64,000 bases of DNA from Leptolinea sp. UBA4782 (GCA_002403095.1 DHHC01000016.1:87767-151766), one strand, 5' to 3'; positions 7,732 to 16,670 are shown, counted from the first letter of the stretch. Translations and numbers: made by a program. Notes: generated from the sequence alone by a model not told the origin.

Positions 7732-9440
7732 GCGACACACCTGCCAACCAATTAAAAAACCAGCCGGTCGGCTATGTGATCGGCGGCGGGTTGAAAGAGA
7801 ACCTGCGCGTCCGCCTTACCGCATCTCCCCAGAGTGTGCAGGAAGGCGCTTTTGTGGTGATTGACAGTAAGAACTGGCGCTTTTATGGACTGGTAACCGA
7901 CCTGCAGCTTGGCGCTACCGACCCACTCTTTGCGGATGAACAGAGCGAGGGCAGGCTGTCACCAGAGCTAGCAGACCTGCTGCTTGGGCAGACCCTGTAC
8001 ACCAACCTGGAGGTGATGCCGCAGTTGATGATGGACAGGGGACCGGAACCTGATTCACCGGATTACCCCGAGTGGGCAGCAACCCATGACGAGAAAAAAG
8101 ACCGTCCTATCGCTGTCAAGACCATTCCCGCCCATCATGCCCATGTGCGCATGGCAGACGCCGGAGATATTGCCGAAGTCTTTGGTGAACCCGGCAAGGA
8201 TGGTAATTTTGTCATCGGCTATACCCGTGAACAGAACCATCCCATCTGCATCGACCTGGATAAAATGGTGCAGCGGTCATCCGGCATATTCGGCGCCACC
8301 GGCACAGGCAAATCCTTCCTGACACGCATCATCCTGGCAGGCTTGATCAAACGCGATAAGGCATCCATCCTGGTGTTTGACATGCATAACGAGTACGGCT
8401 TGGATGATACTGCCTCAGACACCGGGGAATCGGTCAAAGGGCTGCGTTCGCGTTTTGGCGCCAGCAAGGTGCAGGTGGTTGGCCTGGGTAGCGGCACCAC
8501 CATCCGCGGGCAGACACCTGATTACCACCTGGTGATCGGGGAGAAGGATATTCTGCCAGAAGATATCGAAATGCTGACGCATGAGCTCAACCTGAAAGAA
8601 ACCACACCAACCACCCTGGAAGCGCTACACAGGTCCTTTGGAAACGATTGGTTCAATGCGTTTAAGAAGATGAATACCAATGGCAGAATCAAAGACGATG
8701 ACGGTAAATCCATCCCTGCGCCCGGCAGCGTGGATGAATGGGCAACTGAATCGGGTGTGAACGTGATGGCAGCTGAGGGGCTGCGATCAAAACTTGGGCG
8801 CGTATTCGACCGCAGCTACATAATGGAGAACCCTGCAGCAAATACGCTAAAGGAAATCATAACAGCGTTGCAGAAAGGTCGCCACATCGTCCTGTCCTTT
8901 GGCAACTTTGAAACCGATCTCGATTACCTGCTGGTGACCAACTTGATCACACGCCGCATCCGCGAAGAATGGGAGAAGATGACCGATGAGTTCCGCTCGA
9001 AAAAAGGAACCGAACCCCGCCCGCTGGCAATTGTGGTGGAAGAAGCCCACAAGCTGCTTAACCGCGAGATGGCATTCCAGACCACCTTCTCTACCATTGC
9101 ACGCGAGCTGCGCAAGTACTATGTCACCTTGCTGGTGATCGACCAGCGCCCCTCCCAGATCTACGACGAGGTCATGTCGCAGCTGGGCACGCGCATCACA
9201 GGCTGGCTGGGAGATGACAGTGATATTGCCGCGGTCCTTTCCGGCCTGGCTGCCAAGGATTCACTGCGCGGAATGCTGTCGCGCCTGCAGCCCAAGGAGG
9301 AAGTGCTCATGCTGGGCTGGTCCATGCCCATGCCGATGCTGGTGCGCACCCGCCGCTACGACGACCGGTTCTGGCAGGAACTTTTGGGTAAGGAAAGCAA
9401 AGGGACAGCTGACGAAATCCTAAAAAAACTGGGTTGGTAA
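7728..9440 (+). CDS. herA: HerA-like DNA translocase ATPase
   Basis: A 570-residue HerA/DUF87 ring ATPase that would translocate DNA and feed it to NurA. Order of elements: an N-terminal HAS-barrel (about residues 10-110), Walker A GATGTGKS near residue 190, and Walker B LAIVVEEAHKLLN near residue 431. Next come an Arg-containing sensor segment (IDQRPSQIYDEV, about 470) and a C-terminal brace (RTRRYDDRFWQELLG). It overlaps the HAS-barrel gene by 4 nt. Its length fits bacterial HerA proteins. The gene ends 4 nt before the convergent DUF212 gene. Confidence 0.9.
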   Translation: MSDTPANQLKNQPVGYVIGGGLKENLRVRLTASPQSVQEGAFVVIDSKNWRFYGLVTDLQLGATDPLFADEQSEGRLSPELADLLLGQTLYTNLEVMPQLMMDRGPEPDSPDYPEWAATHDEKKDRPIAVKTIPAHHAHVRMADAGDIAEVFGEPGKDGNFVIGYTREQNHPICIDLDKMVQRSSGIFGATGTGKSFLTRIILAGLIKRDKASILVFDMHNEYGLDDTASDTGESVKGLRSRFGASKVQVVGLGSGTTIRGQTPDYHLVIGEKDILPEDIEMLTHELNLKETTPTTLEALHRSFGNDWFNAFKKMNTNGRIKDDDGKSIPAPGSVDEWATESGVNVMAAEGLRSKLGRVFDRSYIMENPAANTLKEIITALQKGRHIVLSFGNFETDLDYLLVTNLITRRIREEWEKMTDEFRSKKGTEPRPLAIVVEEAHKLLNREMAFQTTFSTIARELRKYYVTLLVIDQRPSQIYDEVMSQLGTRITGWLGDDSDIAAVLSGLAAKDSLRGMLSRLQPKEEVLMLGWSMPMPMLVRTRRYDDRFWQELLGKESKGTADEILKKLGW

Positions 9441-9443
9441 AGC

Positions 9444-9896
9444 TCAGCGCATGAGCAGCCAGATAACCAGGGTAACTCCGATCCCGAGTAAAAAACCCAT
9501 AAAAACCTGGAAAGGTGTGTGCCCGAGCACTTCCTGCAATTGTTCCTGAGACAGGGGGTGCCCCTGCAGCAGTTCGTTGATCATCTTGTTGATCTTTTCT
9601 GCCTGCCTGCCGGCTTGCCGGCGCACACCGGCGGCATCATACAGCACGATCATGGAGATGACAAACGCCAGGCCAAACAAAGGGGTGTCGAATCCTTCGA
9701 ATAAACCCGCACCCAGCATTGCAGCCGTAATGGATGAAGCATGCGAGCTGGGCATTCCGCCCGCGCTCATGAGAACATGCCAATCCACCTTCTTGTTGCG
9801 GTAGGTTTCAATTACCAGCTTGATCAGCTGTGCCAGGAACCATGACAGTATGGCAGCCTGCAACACCGGATTGGAGACAATTTGTTTGAAGGCCAT
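9444..9896 (-). CDS. Divergent PAP2 family protein (DUF212)
   Basis: A 150-residue membrane protein of the DUF212/YuiD family, which is distantly related to PAP2 acid phosphatases and vanadium haloperoxidases. It has three or four hydrophobic segments. The family hallmark GGMPSSHASSITAAML is present near residues 46-61, with the SSHA core that carries the catalytic-type His in PAP2 enzymes. A charged stretch (DAAGVRRQAGRQAEKINKM) follows. Ribosome binding site AAAGGA precedes the ATG. Substrate unknown; a lipid phosphate is possible. Confidence 0.85.
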   Translation of the reverse strand: MAFKQIVSNPVLQAAILSWFLAQLIKLVIETYRNKKVDWHVLMSAGGMPSSHASSITAAMLGAGLFEGFDTPLFGLAFVISMIVLYDAAGVRRQAGRQAEKINKMINELLQGHPLSQEQLQEVLGHTPFQVFMGFLLGIGVTLVIWLLMR

Positions 9897-9905
9897 AGTT
9901 TCCTT

Positions 9906-10133
9906 TTAGAGCACGGTCTCCCCGGATACATCCGGGTTGGCCAGGGTTTGGATGCGCAATTCAGCCTTATCCAGTAAATTCAGGCAGTGTTTGCCAAGCA
10001 CCTGGCCGCGTTCAAACAGACGGATCATGTCCTCCAGTGCCCCGCTATTTCCCTCCAATGACTGGATGATCCCCTCCAATTCTTTTACAGCTTCCTCGTA
10101 AGTCAATTCTTCTACAGGTTTTTCTGTCATCAC
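9906..10133 (-). CDS. xseB: Exodeoxyribonuclease VII small subunit
   Basis: A 75-residue XseB. The signature LTYEEAVKELEGIIQSLE and the following LFERGQVLGKHCLNLLDKAE are the two helices that bind the XseA subunit. Exonuclease VII degrades single-stranded DNA from both ends. The start is GTG at 10133 or ATG at 10130; both lie 3-6 nt after the stop of xseA, so translation is probably coupled. Confidence 0.93.
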   Translation of the reverse strand: MMTEKPVEELTYEEAVKELEGIIQSLEGNSGALEDMIRLFERGQVLGKHCLNLLDKAELRIQTLANPDVSGETVL

Positions 10134-10135
10134 AT

Positions 10136-11386
10136 TTATCCTTCACCCGAAACCGCCGGATCCCTGTTTATCTGCACATCCCTCACCCGGGCGGCGATTT
10201 TACCATCCTGTAATTTTACCTGAATTGGCATTTCTGCATGAACCTGGCGGGCACTCTTCACCAGGCTGCCATCCTGGCTGAATACCAGGGCGAAACCGCG
10301 TTCAAGCACTGCCTGCGGGCTGACTGACCGCAAGTGCAGCAGGCTGCCTTCCATCCTGCTGCGCAGCAATTGCAGCAAGTAACCGGCAGAACTTGATGCC
10401 CGCTCGATAAGCATATCAATATGCTGGCGTTCGTTCTGGATCTGGTTCATGGGAGACAGGCGAGCCAGCGCATGCAAATCTTCGCGCAGGTCAGCCCGCC
10501 TATCCTGGATGCCTTGGCTGGCAGCATTCTGCAGGCTGGTTTGCAGGGTATCCAGTTCAGCCCGGATTTCAAGGATATCCGGCACCGCTGTGACGGCTGC
10601 AGCAGTTGGGGTCGGGGCACGTACGTCTGCGGCAAAGTCTGAAAGGGTGAAGTCGGTCTCGTGCCCAATGCCGGTGATTACTGGAATGCTGCTTTCAGAT
10701 ACTGCGCGCACCACCCGCTCATCGTTGAATGCCCACAGATCTTCGATCGAACCACCGCCGCGAGCCAGGATAATGACATCCACCTGCTCCTGGTTCAAAG
10801 CCTTCACTTGCGCAGCGATCTCAGCCGGGGCGGATACCCCCTGCACTGCTGCCGGTGCCAGTAAAACCTCAACCAGCGGGTAGCGCTGGCGGAAGATATT
10901 AAGCATATCCTGCAAGGCTGCCCCGGTAGAGGAAGTGACAATTCCGATCCTGCCCGGCTTTGCAGGCAATTCCTTTTTCCGTTCAGGGGCAAACAGGCCT
11001 TCTGCTTCAAGTTGTGCTTTCAAACGCAGGAATTCCTGGAAGAGTGCCCCCTCACCAACAGCCTGCACGTTGTCGATGTACAACTGATAATCGCCGCCAC
11101 GGTCGTAAACACTGATCCGCCCATGGGCGGTGACCGCCATACCCTCCTGCAGCCGGAGACGCAGGCGGGAAACGTAGGTCTTCCAGATAATGCAGCGAAG
11201 CGTGGCTGTTTCATCTTTAAGCGATAAATACACATGACCGGACGTGTGGTACTTCAGGTTGGAGACCTCACCTTCCACCCAAATATCTTGCAGAACCGGC
11301 TCCGATTCTAACAGGGCAGTGATGAAGCGGGTCAATTCACTGACTGTCAGCGTAGATGGATTGAACAGGCCCGGCTGCTGATTCAT
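10136..11386 (-). CDS. xseA: Exodeoxyribonuclease VII large subunit
   Basis: A 416-residue XseA, the catalytic subunit of exonuclease VII. The N-terminal OB-fold contains the HTSGHVYLSLKDE segment (about residues 47-59). The catalytic domain has GIVTSSTGAALQDMLN (about 148) and ILARGGGSIEDLWAFNDE (about 205), then GHETDFTLSDFAADVRAPTP with the conserved GHE and DVRAPTP. A coiled coil that binds XseB follows. Length matches the family. The start overlaps the stop of the upstream hydrolase gene by 4 nt, giving an operon hydrolase-xseA-xseB. Confidence 0.95.
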   Translation of the reverse strand: MNQQPGLFNPSTLTVSELTRFITALLESEPVLQDIWVEGEVSNLKYHTSGHVYLSLKDETATLRCIIWKTYVSRLRLRLQEGMAVTAHGRISVYDRGGDYQLYIDNVQAVGEGALFQEFLRLKAQLEAEGLFAPERKKELPAKPGRIGIVTSSTGAALQDMLNIFRQRYPLVEVLLAPAAVQGVSAPAEIAAQVKALNQEQVDVIILARGGGSIEDLWAFNDERVVRAVSESSIPVITGIGHETDFTLSDFAADVRAPTPTAAAVTAVPDILEIRAELDTLQTSLQNAASQGIQDRRADLREDLHALARLSPMNQIQNERQHIDMLIERASSSAGYLLQLLRSRMEGSLLHLRSVSPQAVLERGFALVFSQDGSLVKSARQVHAEMPIQVKLQDGKIAARVRDVQINRDPAVSGEG

Positions 11387-12090
11387 ACAATGTCCCTGAC
11401 CACTTCGATCCCGTTCAAAGCCATGTGGTGCAGGAAAACCGCATGCAGTAGATCACCGTCGTGCGCAATACCACCCTGCGTTTCTGCGGCAGCAGCGGGA
11501 TAATCATAGGTTTGTACGCAGTTCTCAGGCACAATCACCCTGCGCTGCAAGTTGCGGGCATTGGCATCCAGCCGCAGGTACATGGCCAGCTGGTAAACGC
11601 ACAGGTCAGTCACATCTCCCACCACAATGAAAGTGTCCACTTCCGGGTGAACCAGCACCCAATCTTCCAGTTCAGTTTGCATCCCGGAGGCGATAGTGTT
11701 CTTGGGGATGTTCAAAATGCTGCCCGCAAACGGCAGCGCCTTCAACTCATCAACCGGTTCAGCTTCAGCTGTTCCCTGCACGCAATGCGGCAAGAAAGCG
11801 TTGAATTCGACCGCATCAGGTTCATGCCTGTCGGTGGCATGCAGGAAATTCCTCACCCCAGCATCCCAGGCAGCCTGCATGATGCGCACCACGTTTGGTA
11901 TGATCTTCTCCACCCTGGGGCTGGAAAGCGATCCAAAGCGGATGAAGCCGTTGATGATGTCCACCGCAGTGATTGTTGTCCGTTCTGGTTCTGCAAAAAG
12001 TGCTGCAGCAGAAAGTACCGGCAGGTTTGCCAGCCAGGCTTCGACATGGTCCAGGAATGGCTGTGATTTTTGTGAAAGATTTGGTTCCAT
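11383..12090 (-). CDS. Nicotinamidase/isochorismatase-like cysteine hydrolase
   Basis: A 235-residue member of the isochorismatase-like hydrolase fold. The catalytic triad of nicotinamidases can be read: Asp44 (TAVDIINGF), Lys130 (NIPKNTIASG) and Cys164 (VGDVTDLCVYQ). A metal-site-like segment ATDRHEPDAVEF lies near residue 85-96. The triad and metal site favour nicotinamidase (nicotinamide to nicotinate, NAD salvage) over isochorismatase, but substrate specificity is not certain. The N-terminal about 40 residues are longer than usual. It is first in an operon with xseA-xseB; the link to DNA repair is probably only positional. Confidence 0.82.
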   Translation of the reverse strand: MEPNLSQKSQPFLDHVEAWLANLPVLSAAALFAEPERTTITAVDIINGFIRFGSLSSPRVEKIIPNVVRIMQAAWDAGVRNFLHATDRHEPDAVEFNAFLPHCVQGTAEAEPVDELKALPFAGSILNIPKNTIASGMQTELEDWVLVHPEVDTFIVVGDVTDLCVYQLAMYLRLDANARNLQRRVIVPENCVQTYDYPAAAAETQGGIAHDGDLLHAVFLHHMALNGIEVVRDIV

Positions 12091-12218
12091 AATATAATCC
12101 CTTTTCCCTTACTTATTGTACCTATGAAAAGCAATTCTTACCCTGCGATTGCACCAAATCGACGACCGGGTTCGCTCATTGGATAGGAGCCTCAGGGGTT
12201 ACCATAAGGCTGCATTCT

Positions 12219-13388
12219 TTAACGGAATGGCGTAAAGAATTGTAGCGAATTTACCACGGTATTCCAGAGACGGTCGAAACCTTCCACCCCGGCCGGCCAG
12301 CGCTCCGGTTCCAGCGGTTGCGCAACAATAGTGTACACCGTATCTTCAATGCCGACGATATATGCCACCCTGGAAGCCCACGGGCCTTGCTGGTTGCGGT
12401 ACACCACCGCAGGATACCCGCCGATGGTCATATCCATGATTGTAGCCGAATCTATCAAGTCAAGATGCGGTTGGATGACTTCGCGCGGTGCTTTCCCTGC
12501 TGCTTTTCCAAAGGTGCCCAGGGTTATGGAAGTGCGGACCTCGCCAAAATCCGCCAGGGTATCCAGTACCGGTCCCCCCTCAACACGTCCAAAAAAACCG
12601 GGGACTGGGGCAAAATCTGCCGGGTAGGCAAAACAATATCCAGATGCTGCATCGATCAATACTCTCGTGTCTACCGTTTCAACAGGACAGACCTGGGCTG
12701 ATGTGACCAGCGCGAAATCATGCTCAGGGACATAGAAATGGATACTGGACAGAACCGTTGTCCATATAGCCTCGAGATTGTTTGCCAAGCCGGGAACTGC
12801 TTCCGGTTCCGGCATCAGGCTGATGCGGTACTTGTAATCCCCTGCCACGATAAATGCCGACTGCTCGCCGAAGAAAGAGGGCAGGTTGTGTTGTACAATG
12901 GCAGGAATATTGTCAACGGTGAGCTCCTCGTGGCTTGAATCAACCGGTTCCCCCAGGCTGCTTAAATATTTTTCTGCATACCCGGCGCTGTCCAACCCGG
13001 CTGCCAGTCCAGTGGCATACACAACCAGGCTCGCCCGCGGGGCTTCCTGTGAGCCGTTCTGCAGTGTCTGGCCAAACAGCCAGAGGTCTTGCGGGTAATC
13101 TGCATTCAGGGATACTTCAACCCCAAGCGGGTAAAGAAAGCAGTAGCCATTTTCCCGGCTGATGTAGAGCAAAGTAGTGTCTGAAGGAACCGGGCATCCC
13201 TGCAGGATATCAGCAGGTTCAGGGGTTGGTTGCTCCAGTGATGGAGCAGTTGGCGCAGCCGTTTCTGCAGCTGGGACAGTCTCCAGGACCGGGGTGTCTG
13301 TTGCGGACGGTATACCGGTACAGCCTGCCAGCAATGCGGCAATAACAAGGTACAATCCAATTTTGTTCTGGGATCCCAGGTTTCTCAC
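12219..13388 (-). CDS. Lipoprotein with two tandem PsbP-like repeats, unknown function
   Basis: A 389-residue predicted lipoprotein with signal peptide and lipobox LLAGC (Cys at about residue 23), followed by a Pro/Thr/Ala-rich linker. Two similar domains follow. Each begins with a Tyr-Cys-Phe pattern (ENGYCFLYPLGVEVSL in the first, ASGYCFAYPADFAPVP in the second) and each ends in a similar W-x-VV-SL/IHF segment, indicating an internal duplication of about 150 residues. The fold resembles small secreted PsbP-like proteins, at low certainty. Function unknown; it is exposed outside the membrane. Confidence 0.7.
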   Translation of the reverse strand: MRNLGSQNKIGLYLVIAALLAGCTGIPSATDTPVLETVPAAETAAPTAPSLEQPTPEPADILQGCPVPSDTTLLYISRENGYCFLYPLGVEVSLNADYPQDLWLFGQTLQNGSQEAPRASLVVYATGLAAGLDSAGYAEKYLSSLGEPVDSSHEELTVDNIPAIVQHNLPSFFGEQSAFIVAGDYKYRISLMPEPEAVPGLANNLEAIWTTVLSSIHFYVPEHDFALVTSAQVCPVETVDTRVLIDAASGYCFAYPADFAPVPGFFGRVEGGPVLDTLADFGEVRTSITLGTFGKAAGKAPREVIQPHLDLIDSATIMDMTIGGYPAVVYRNQQGPWASRVAYIVGIEDTVYTIVAQPLEPERWPAGVEGFDRLWNTVVNSLQFFTPFR

Positions 13389-13455
13389 AATGTTCTCCGC
13401 TATTATTAAGACAATATTTGTCTTATTTATAACATAAATCGCCCCACTTTGCTTA

Positions 13456-13464
13456 TGTTACAAT
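13456..13464 (+). promoter_or_regulatory. Extended -10 promoter of the methyltransferase gene
   Basis: TGTTACAAT is an extended -10 element (TG-n-TACAAT). Its last base is 7 nt before the ATG at 13472, no -35 box is evident, and no Shine-Dalgarno precedes the ATG. Transcription should begin at or next to the start codon. Confidence 0.55.
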
Positions 13465-13471
13465 CATCCGT

Positions 13472-14311
13472 ATGGCTTCAAAAGTAATTCTTGCCGACAA
13501 TTTATCCGTGCTGCAATCCATGCCGGACGCATGCATCGACTTGATTTACATAGATCCCCCCTTCAATACCGGCAAACAGCAGACCCGCCTGCACCTAAAA
13601 ACCGAACAGAGTGAGACCGGCGACCGCACCGGCTTCCAGGGCAGGCGTTACCAGACGGTGAAGCTGGGCAGCCGCTCTTACACCGACATGTACGACGATT
13701 ACCTTGCTTTCCTGGAACCCCGCCTGCAGCAAGCGCATCGTGTTCTGACACCGCACGGCAGCCTGTATTTCCATATCGATTATCGCGAAGTGCATTACTG
13801 CAAAGTGCTGCTGGACCAGGTCTTTGGGCGTGAAAGCTTTATCAATGAAATTATCTGGGCGTATGACTACGGCGCCCGCACACGCAAGAAATGGCCGCCA
13901 AAGCACGACAACATCCTGTGGTACGCCAAAGATCCGCAAAAGTATACGTTCAATTACGACGCTATTGACCGCATCCCCTACCTCTCTCCCGGTTTGGTAG
14001 GAGCGGAAAAGGCTGCCAGGGGGAAAACCCCGACCGACACCTGGTGGCACACCATCGTGCCGACCAATGGCACCGAGAAAACCGGCTACCCAACTCAGAA
14101 ACCGCTCGGCATCATCCGCAGGATCATTACCGCCTCCTCCAATCCCGGGGATATGGTGATGGATTTCTTTGCCGGCAGCGGAACCGTTGGTGCGGTTTGC
14201 CTGGAGCTCGACCGTGATTTCATCCTGGTGGACAACAATCCCCAGGCTTTCGAAGTGATTAAGAATCGGTTTACTGGCTGCCCCGAAATTGATTTTATCG
14301 TGGGCGATTAG
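13472..14311 (+). CDS. Orphan DNA methyltransferase (N6-A/N4-C, beta-class order)
   Basis: A 279-residue SAM-dependent DNA methyltransferase of the N4/N6 family. Catalytic motif IV DPPF (residues 28-31) comes first and the SAM-binding motif I FAGSGT (about residues 233-238) comes last, with the target-recognition region between them. This is the beta-class order, shared with CcrM-type enzymes. DPPF is compatible with adenine-N6 methylation. A conserved GYPTQKP stands just before motif I. No restriction endonuclease or specificity subunit is nearby, so it is an orphan and may serve regulation or replication timing. It appears to be translated from a leaderless mRNA and is followed 15 nt later by a lipoprotein gene. 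Confidence 0.88.
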   Translation: MASKVILADNLSVLQSMPDACIDLIYIDPPFNTGKQQTRLHLKTEQSETGDRTGFQGRRYQTVKLGSRSYTDMYDDYLAFLEPRLQQAHRVLTPHGSLYFHIDYREVHYCKVLLDQVFGRESFINEIIWAYDYGARTRKKWPPKHDNILWYAKDPQKYTFNYDAIDRIPYLSPGLVGAEKAARGKTPTDTWWHTIVPTNGTEKTGYPTQKPLGIIRRIITASSNPGDMVMDFFAGSGTVGAVCLELDRDFILVDNNPQAFEVIKNRFTGCPEIDFIVGD

Positions 14312-14326
14312 GTTGGAGCGCGGCAA

Positions 14327-15160
14327 GTGAAGAAAAACAACCTTTTCCTGATCCTGCTAATTTCCGCTATTATCCTGGCTTCCTGCAGCCGCAACAACGC
14401 CCTTGACGCCCACGCAACCGAAACCGCCATTGCCGGCAGCATTTTTGCCACCTGGACAGCTTCAGCTCCCTTGAATCCACCTCCAGCGGCTGCGTCGCCG
14501 CTGCCGTCTCTTACCCCAACCAGCGCTGCCTGGCAGACACCTACTCCCTTCCCCCAGGCCAGGGTGAAGTCGCAAGGCCTGAATGTCCGCGAAGGCCCCG
14601 GCACCGATTACCTCTCCCTGGAATTGCTTTCCACCAATACCCCCCTGGTTGTCACCGGGCAGACTGCAGTATGCAACTGGCTGAAAGTGATCACACCCTC
14701 TGGCAACAAAGGCTGGGTCAGCGGAGGTGAATTTTACATAGAACTGGATAGACCCTGCTCCCAGATACCCGAAGCAGCTTTCCGTCCTGTAAATGGCGCC
14801 GTTTTACTGGACTACCGGACATATGAGGGAACAGGCTATATCAAGATTACCAACCCGCTGGCAGCAGATGCGGTGGTCATCCTGACGAACATGTCGCGCA
14901 TGCCTGTCCTGGTGGTATATGTGCGTTCGGGTGAACAGTACATCGTGGAAGGGCTGCCTGAAAGCACTTATGAGCTCTTCCTGGGTGTGGGCAACAACTG
15001 GCTGGGCGACCAGATGGTTTTTGAAGATTCCCTGGGAAATTTCCAGGTGATTGACCTGTTCAATATTACCGCGGTTACAATCGAATTCGAACTGATGATA
15101 TCCACCGAAAGCAGCACGGCAACACCCGTGGAAGAAGAGTTCCCTTCCCTCCTGCCTTAA
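14327..15160 (+). CDS. Lipoprotein with bacterial SH3 domain
   Basis: A 277-residue predicted lipoprotein with a GTG start preceded by GGAG. It has a Lys-rich N-terminus, hydrophobic core and lipobox ILASC (Cys20). A Pro/Ala/Thr linker is followed by an SH3b domain at about residues 82-145 (LNVREGPGTDYLSLELL ... GWVSGGEF), a fold that usually binds peptidoglycan or peptides. The C-terminal about 120 residues form a beta-rich domain (LDYRTYEGTGYIKITNPLAADAV) I do not recognise. It lies 15 nt after the methyltransferase gene and may be co-transcribed with it. Confidence 0.8.
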   Translation: MKKNNLFLILLISAIILASCSRNNALDAHATETAIAGSIFATWTASAPLNPPPAAASPLPSLTPTSAAWQTPTPFPQARVKSQGLNVREGPGTDYLSLELLSTNTPLVVTGQTAVCNWLKVITPSGNKGWVSGGEFYIELDRPCSQIPEAAFRPVNGAVLLDYRTYEGTGYIKITNPLAADAVVILTNMSRMPVLVVYVRSGEQYIVEGLPESTYELFLGVGNNWLGDQMVFEDSLGNFQVIDLFNITAVTIEFELMISTESSTATPVEEEFPSLLP

Positions 15161-15252
15161 TTACCCTCGATAAAAATCTCTTAACGCTTTTTTCCATCCC
15201 ACCGGTGTGAACCTGCAGGCCTGTTTCCAGAAATAATCCACCCTGCCGGGCA

Positions 15253-15261
15253 TGATATACT
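15253..15261 (+). promoter_or_regulatory. Extended -10 promoter of rsmI
   Basis: TGATATACT gives an extended -10 (TG-n-TATACT) ending 6 nt before the rsmI ATG. There is no recognisable -35 and no Shine-Dalgarno, so the rsmI message is probably leaderless. Confidence 0.55.
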
Positions 15262-15267
15262 ACTTTT

Positions 15268-15930
15268 ATGCTCTATCTGGTTGCAACCCCGATCGGAAAC
15301 CTGGGTGATATCACCCAGCGTGCATTGGAAGTGCTTGCTGTGGCGGATTGGGTGGTCAGCGAAGATACCCGCAAGACCGGGCATATGCTGAACCACTTCG
15401 GCATAAAGAAACCCCAGCTGTCTTTTCATGAATTTAACGAAAGCAAGGTCTTGCCGCAGGTGATGAATTTGCTGCGCGAGGGGAATTCAGTTGCCCTGGT
15501 GACCAATGCCGGAACCCCTGCCATTTCCGATCCCGGGTACATCCTGGTTCGGGCCGCCCTGCAAGAGAATATCCCCGTTTCAGCCATCCCTGGTCCAACC
15601 GCCCTGATCACAGCCCTTGTCCTTTCGGGCTTGCCGGTGCATAGCTTTACCTTCCGGGGCTTTCCGCCCCATAAGGGCGGGCCCCGCCGGCGTTTCCTTG
15701 AAGTGGATAAAGACAGCCCGCATACCCTGATCTTCTATGAAAGCCCTTACCGGCTGGAAGCCTTTCTGAAGGATGCGCTCGAAATCTACGGCGACCGCCA
15801 GGCTGCCATTGCGAATGACCTGACAAAGTTTTACGAATCGGTCGAGCGCGGGCTCTTGTCCGAACTTGCTGCCAGTATCAGCGGTAAAACCTTGAAAGGC
15901 GAATACGTAGTGGTGATCGCTGGAAAATGA
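15268..15930 (+). CDS. rsmI: 16S rRNA (cytidine-1402-2'-O)-methyltransferase
   Basis: A 220-residue RsmI, which 2'-O-methylates C1402 of 16S rRNA in the decoding centre. It is a tetrapyrrole-methylase fold. The N-terminal LVATPIGNLGDIT and the SAM-site segment LVTNAGTPAISDPGYILV (about 79-96) are characteristic, as are AIPGPTALITALVLSGLP and FRGFPPHKG. It is shorter than the E. coli protein (about 286 residues) because the small C-terminal helical domain is absent. It overlaps rsmE by 4 nt, so two 16S rRNA methyltransferases form an operon. Confidence 0.95.
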   Translation: MLYLVATPIGNLGDITQRALEVLAVADWVVSEDTRKTGHMLNHFGIKKPQLSFHEFNESKVLPQVMNLLREGNSVALVTNAGTPAISDPGYILVRAALQENIPVSAIPGPTALITALVLSGLPVHSFTFRGFPPHKGGPRRRFLEVDKDSPHTLIFYESPYRLEAFLKDALEIYGDRQAAIANDLTKFYESVERGLLSELAASISGKTLKGEYVVVIAGK

Positions 15931-16670
15931 CCCCGGCCCGCTTTTTCCTCCCGCCCGAATCCATCACCCCGCCTGTGGTGGCATTCCCGCCCGAGCGCTG
16001 TGCACAAATTGCAAATGTCCTGCGGCTGAAAGCGGGGGATGCGGTGCATGTGATCGGTCAGGGCGGAGAAGAATATCATGTTCTCCTGACGTCGGTTAAC
16101 CGGAAGGAAGTCCTGGGCAGGATCGAGAGCAGTGTATTTCCCGGCACTGAACCGGTTGTTCACCTGGAATTATGGGTGTGCACCAGCCGCAGGGAAAAAG
16201 TGGAATGGATCATCCAAAAATGCACCGAGATCGGTGCTTCCAGTTTCCGTTTTTTGGTCTCAGAACGCAGCCTGGTGCAAAGCCTGGCAGACATCGAATC
16301 AAAGAATCCGCGCTGGCAGCAGATTGCCATGGAAGCAGCTGAGCAATCGGGCAGGGTGAAAATACCGGAACTGCTGCCGCCGCTGGCACTCAAACAAGCG
16401 GTTGCGCTGCCTGATGACCAGGATACTCTGAAGTGTATTGCCTGGGAACTTGACCAGGAGCATACCATCCGGGAACTGGCAGGGCAGATTGGTAAACCCA
16501 GCAGGATCATCCTGTTGACTGGACCAGAAGGCGGGTTCAGTGAGTCCGAAGTACAACTGGCTGTGCAGTATGGATTTCAGCAGATAACATTGGGGAAACG
16601 AATTTACAGGCTGGAAACTGCAGCCATGGTCGGCTGTGTACTGCTTCTCGACGCTTTTAAATCCCTCTAA
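15927..16670 (+). CDS. rsmE: 16S rRNA (uracil-1498-N3)-methyltransferase
   Basis: A 247-residue RsmE of the SPOUT class, which methylates N3 of U1498 in 16S rRNA. The N-terminal PUA-like domain includes CAQIANVLRLKAGDAVHVI. The trefoil-knot SAM site is clear in ILLTGPEGGFSESEV and LGKRIYRLETAAM near the C-terminus, and the KCTEIGASSFRF segment is conserved. Overlap of 4 nt with rsmI. The stop lies 15 nt from the convergent ftsK stop without an obvious terminator between them. Confidence 0.95.
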   Translation: MTPARFFLPPESITPPVVAFPPERCAQIANVLRLKAGDAVHVIGQGGEEYHVLLTSVNRKEVLGRIESSVFPGTEPVVHLELWVCTSRREKVEWIIQKCTEIGASSFRFLVSERSLVQSLADIESKNPRWQQIAMEAAEQSGRVKIPELLPPLALKQAVALPDDQDTLKCIAWELDQEHTIRELAGQIGKPSRIILLTGPEGGFSESEVQLAVQYGFQQITLGKRIYRLETAAMVGCVLLLDAFKSL

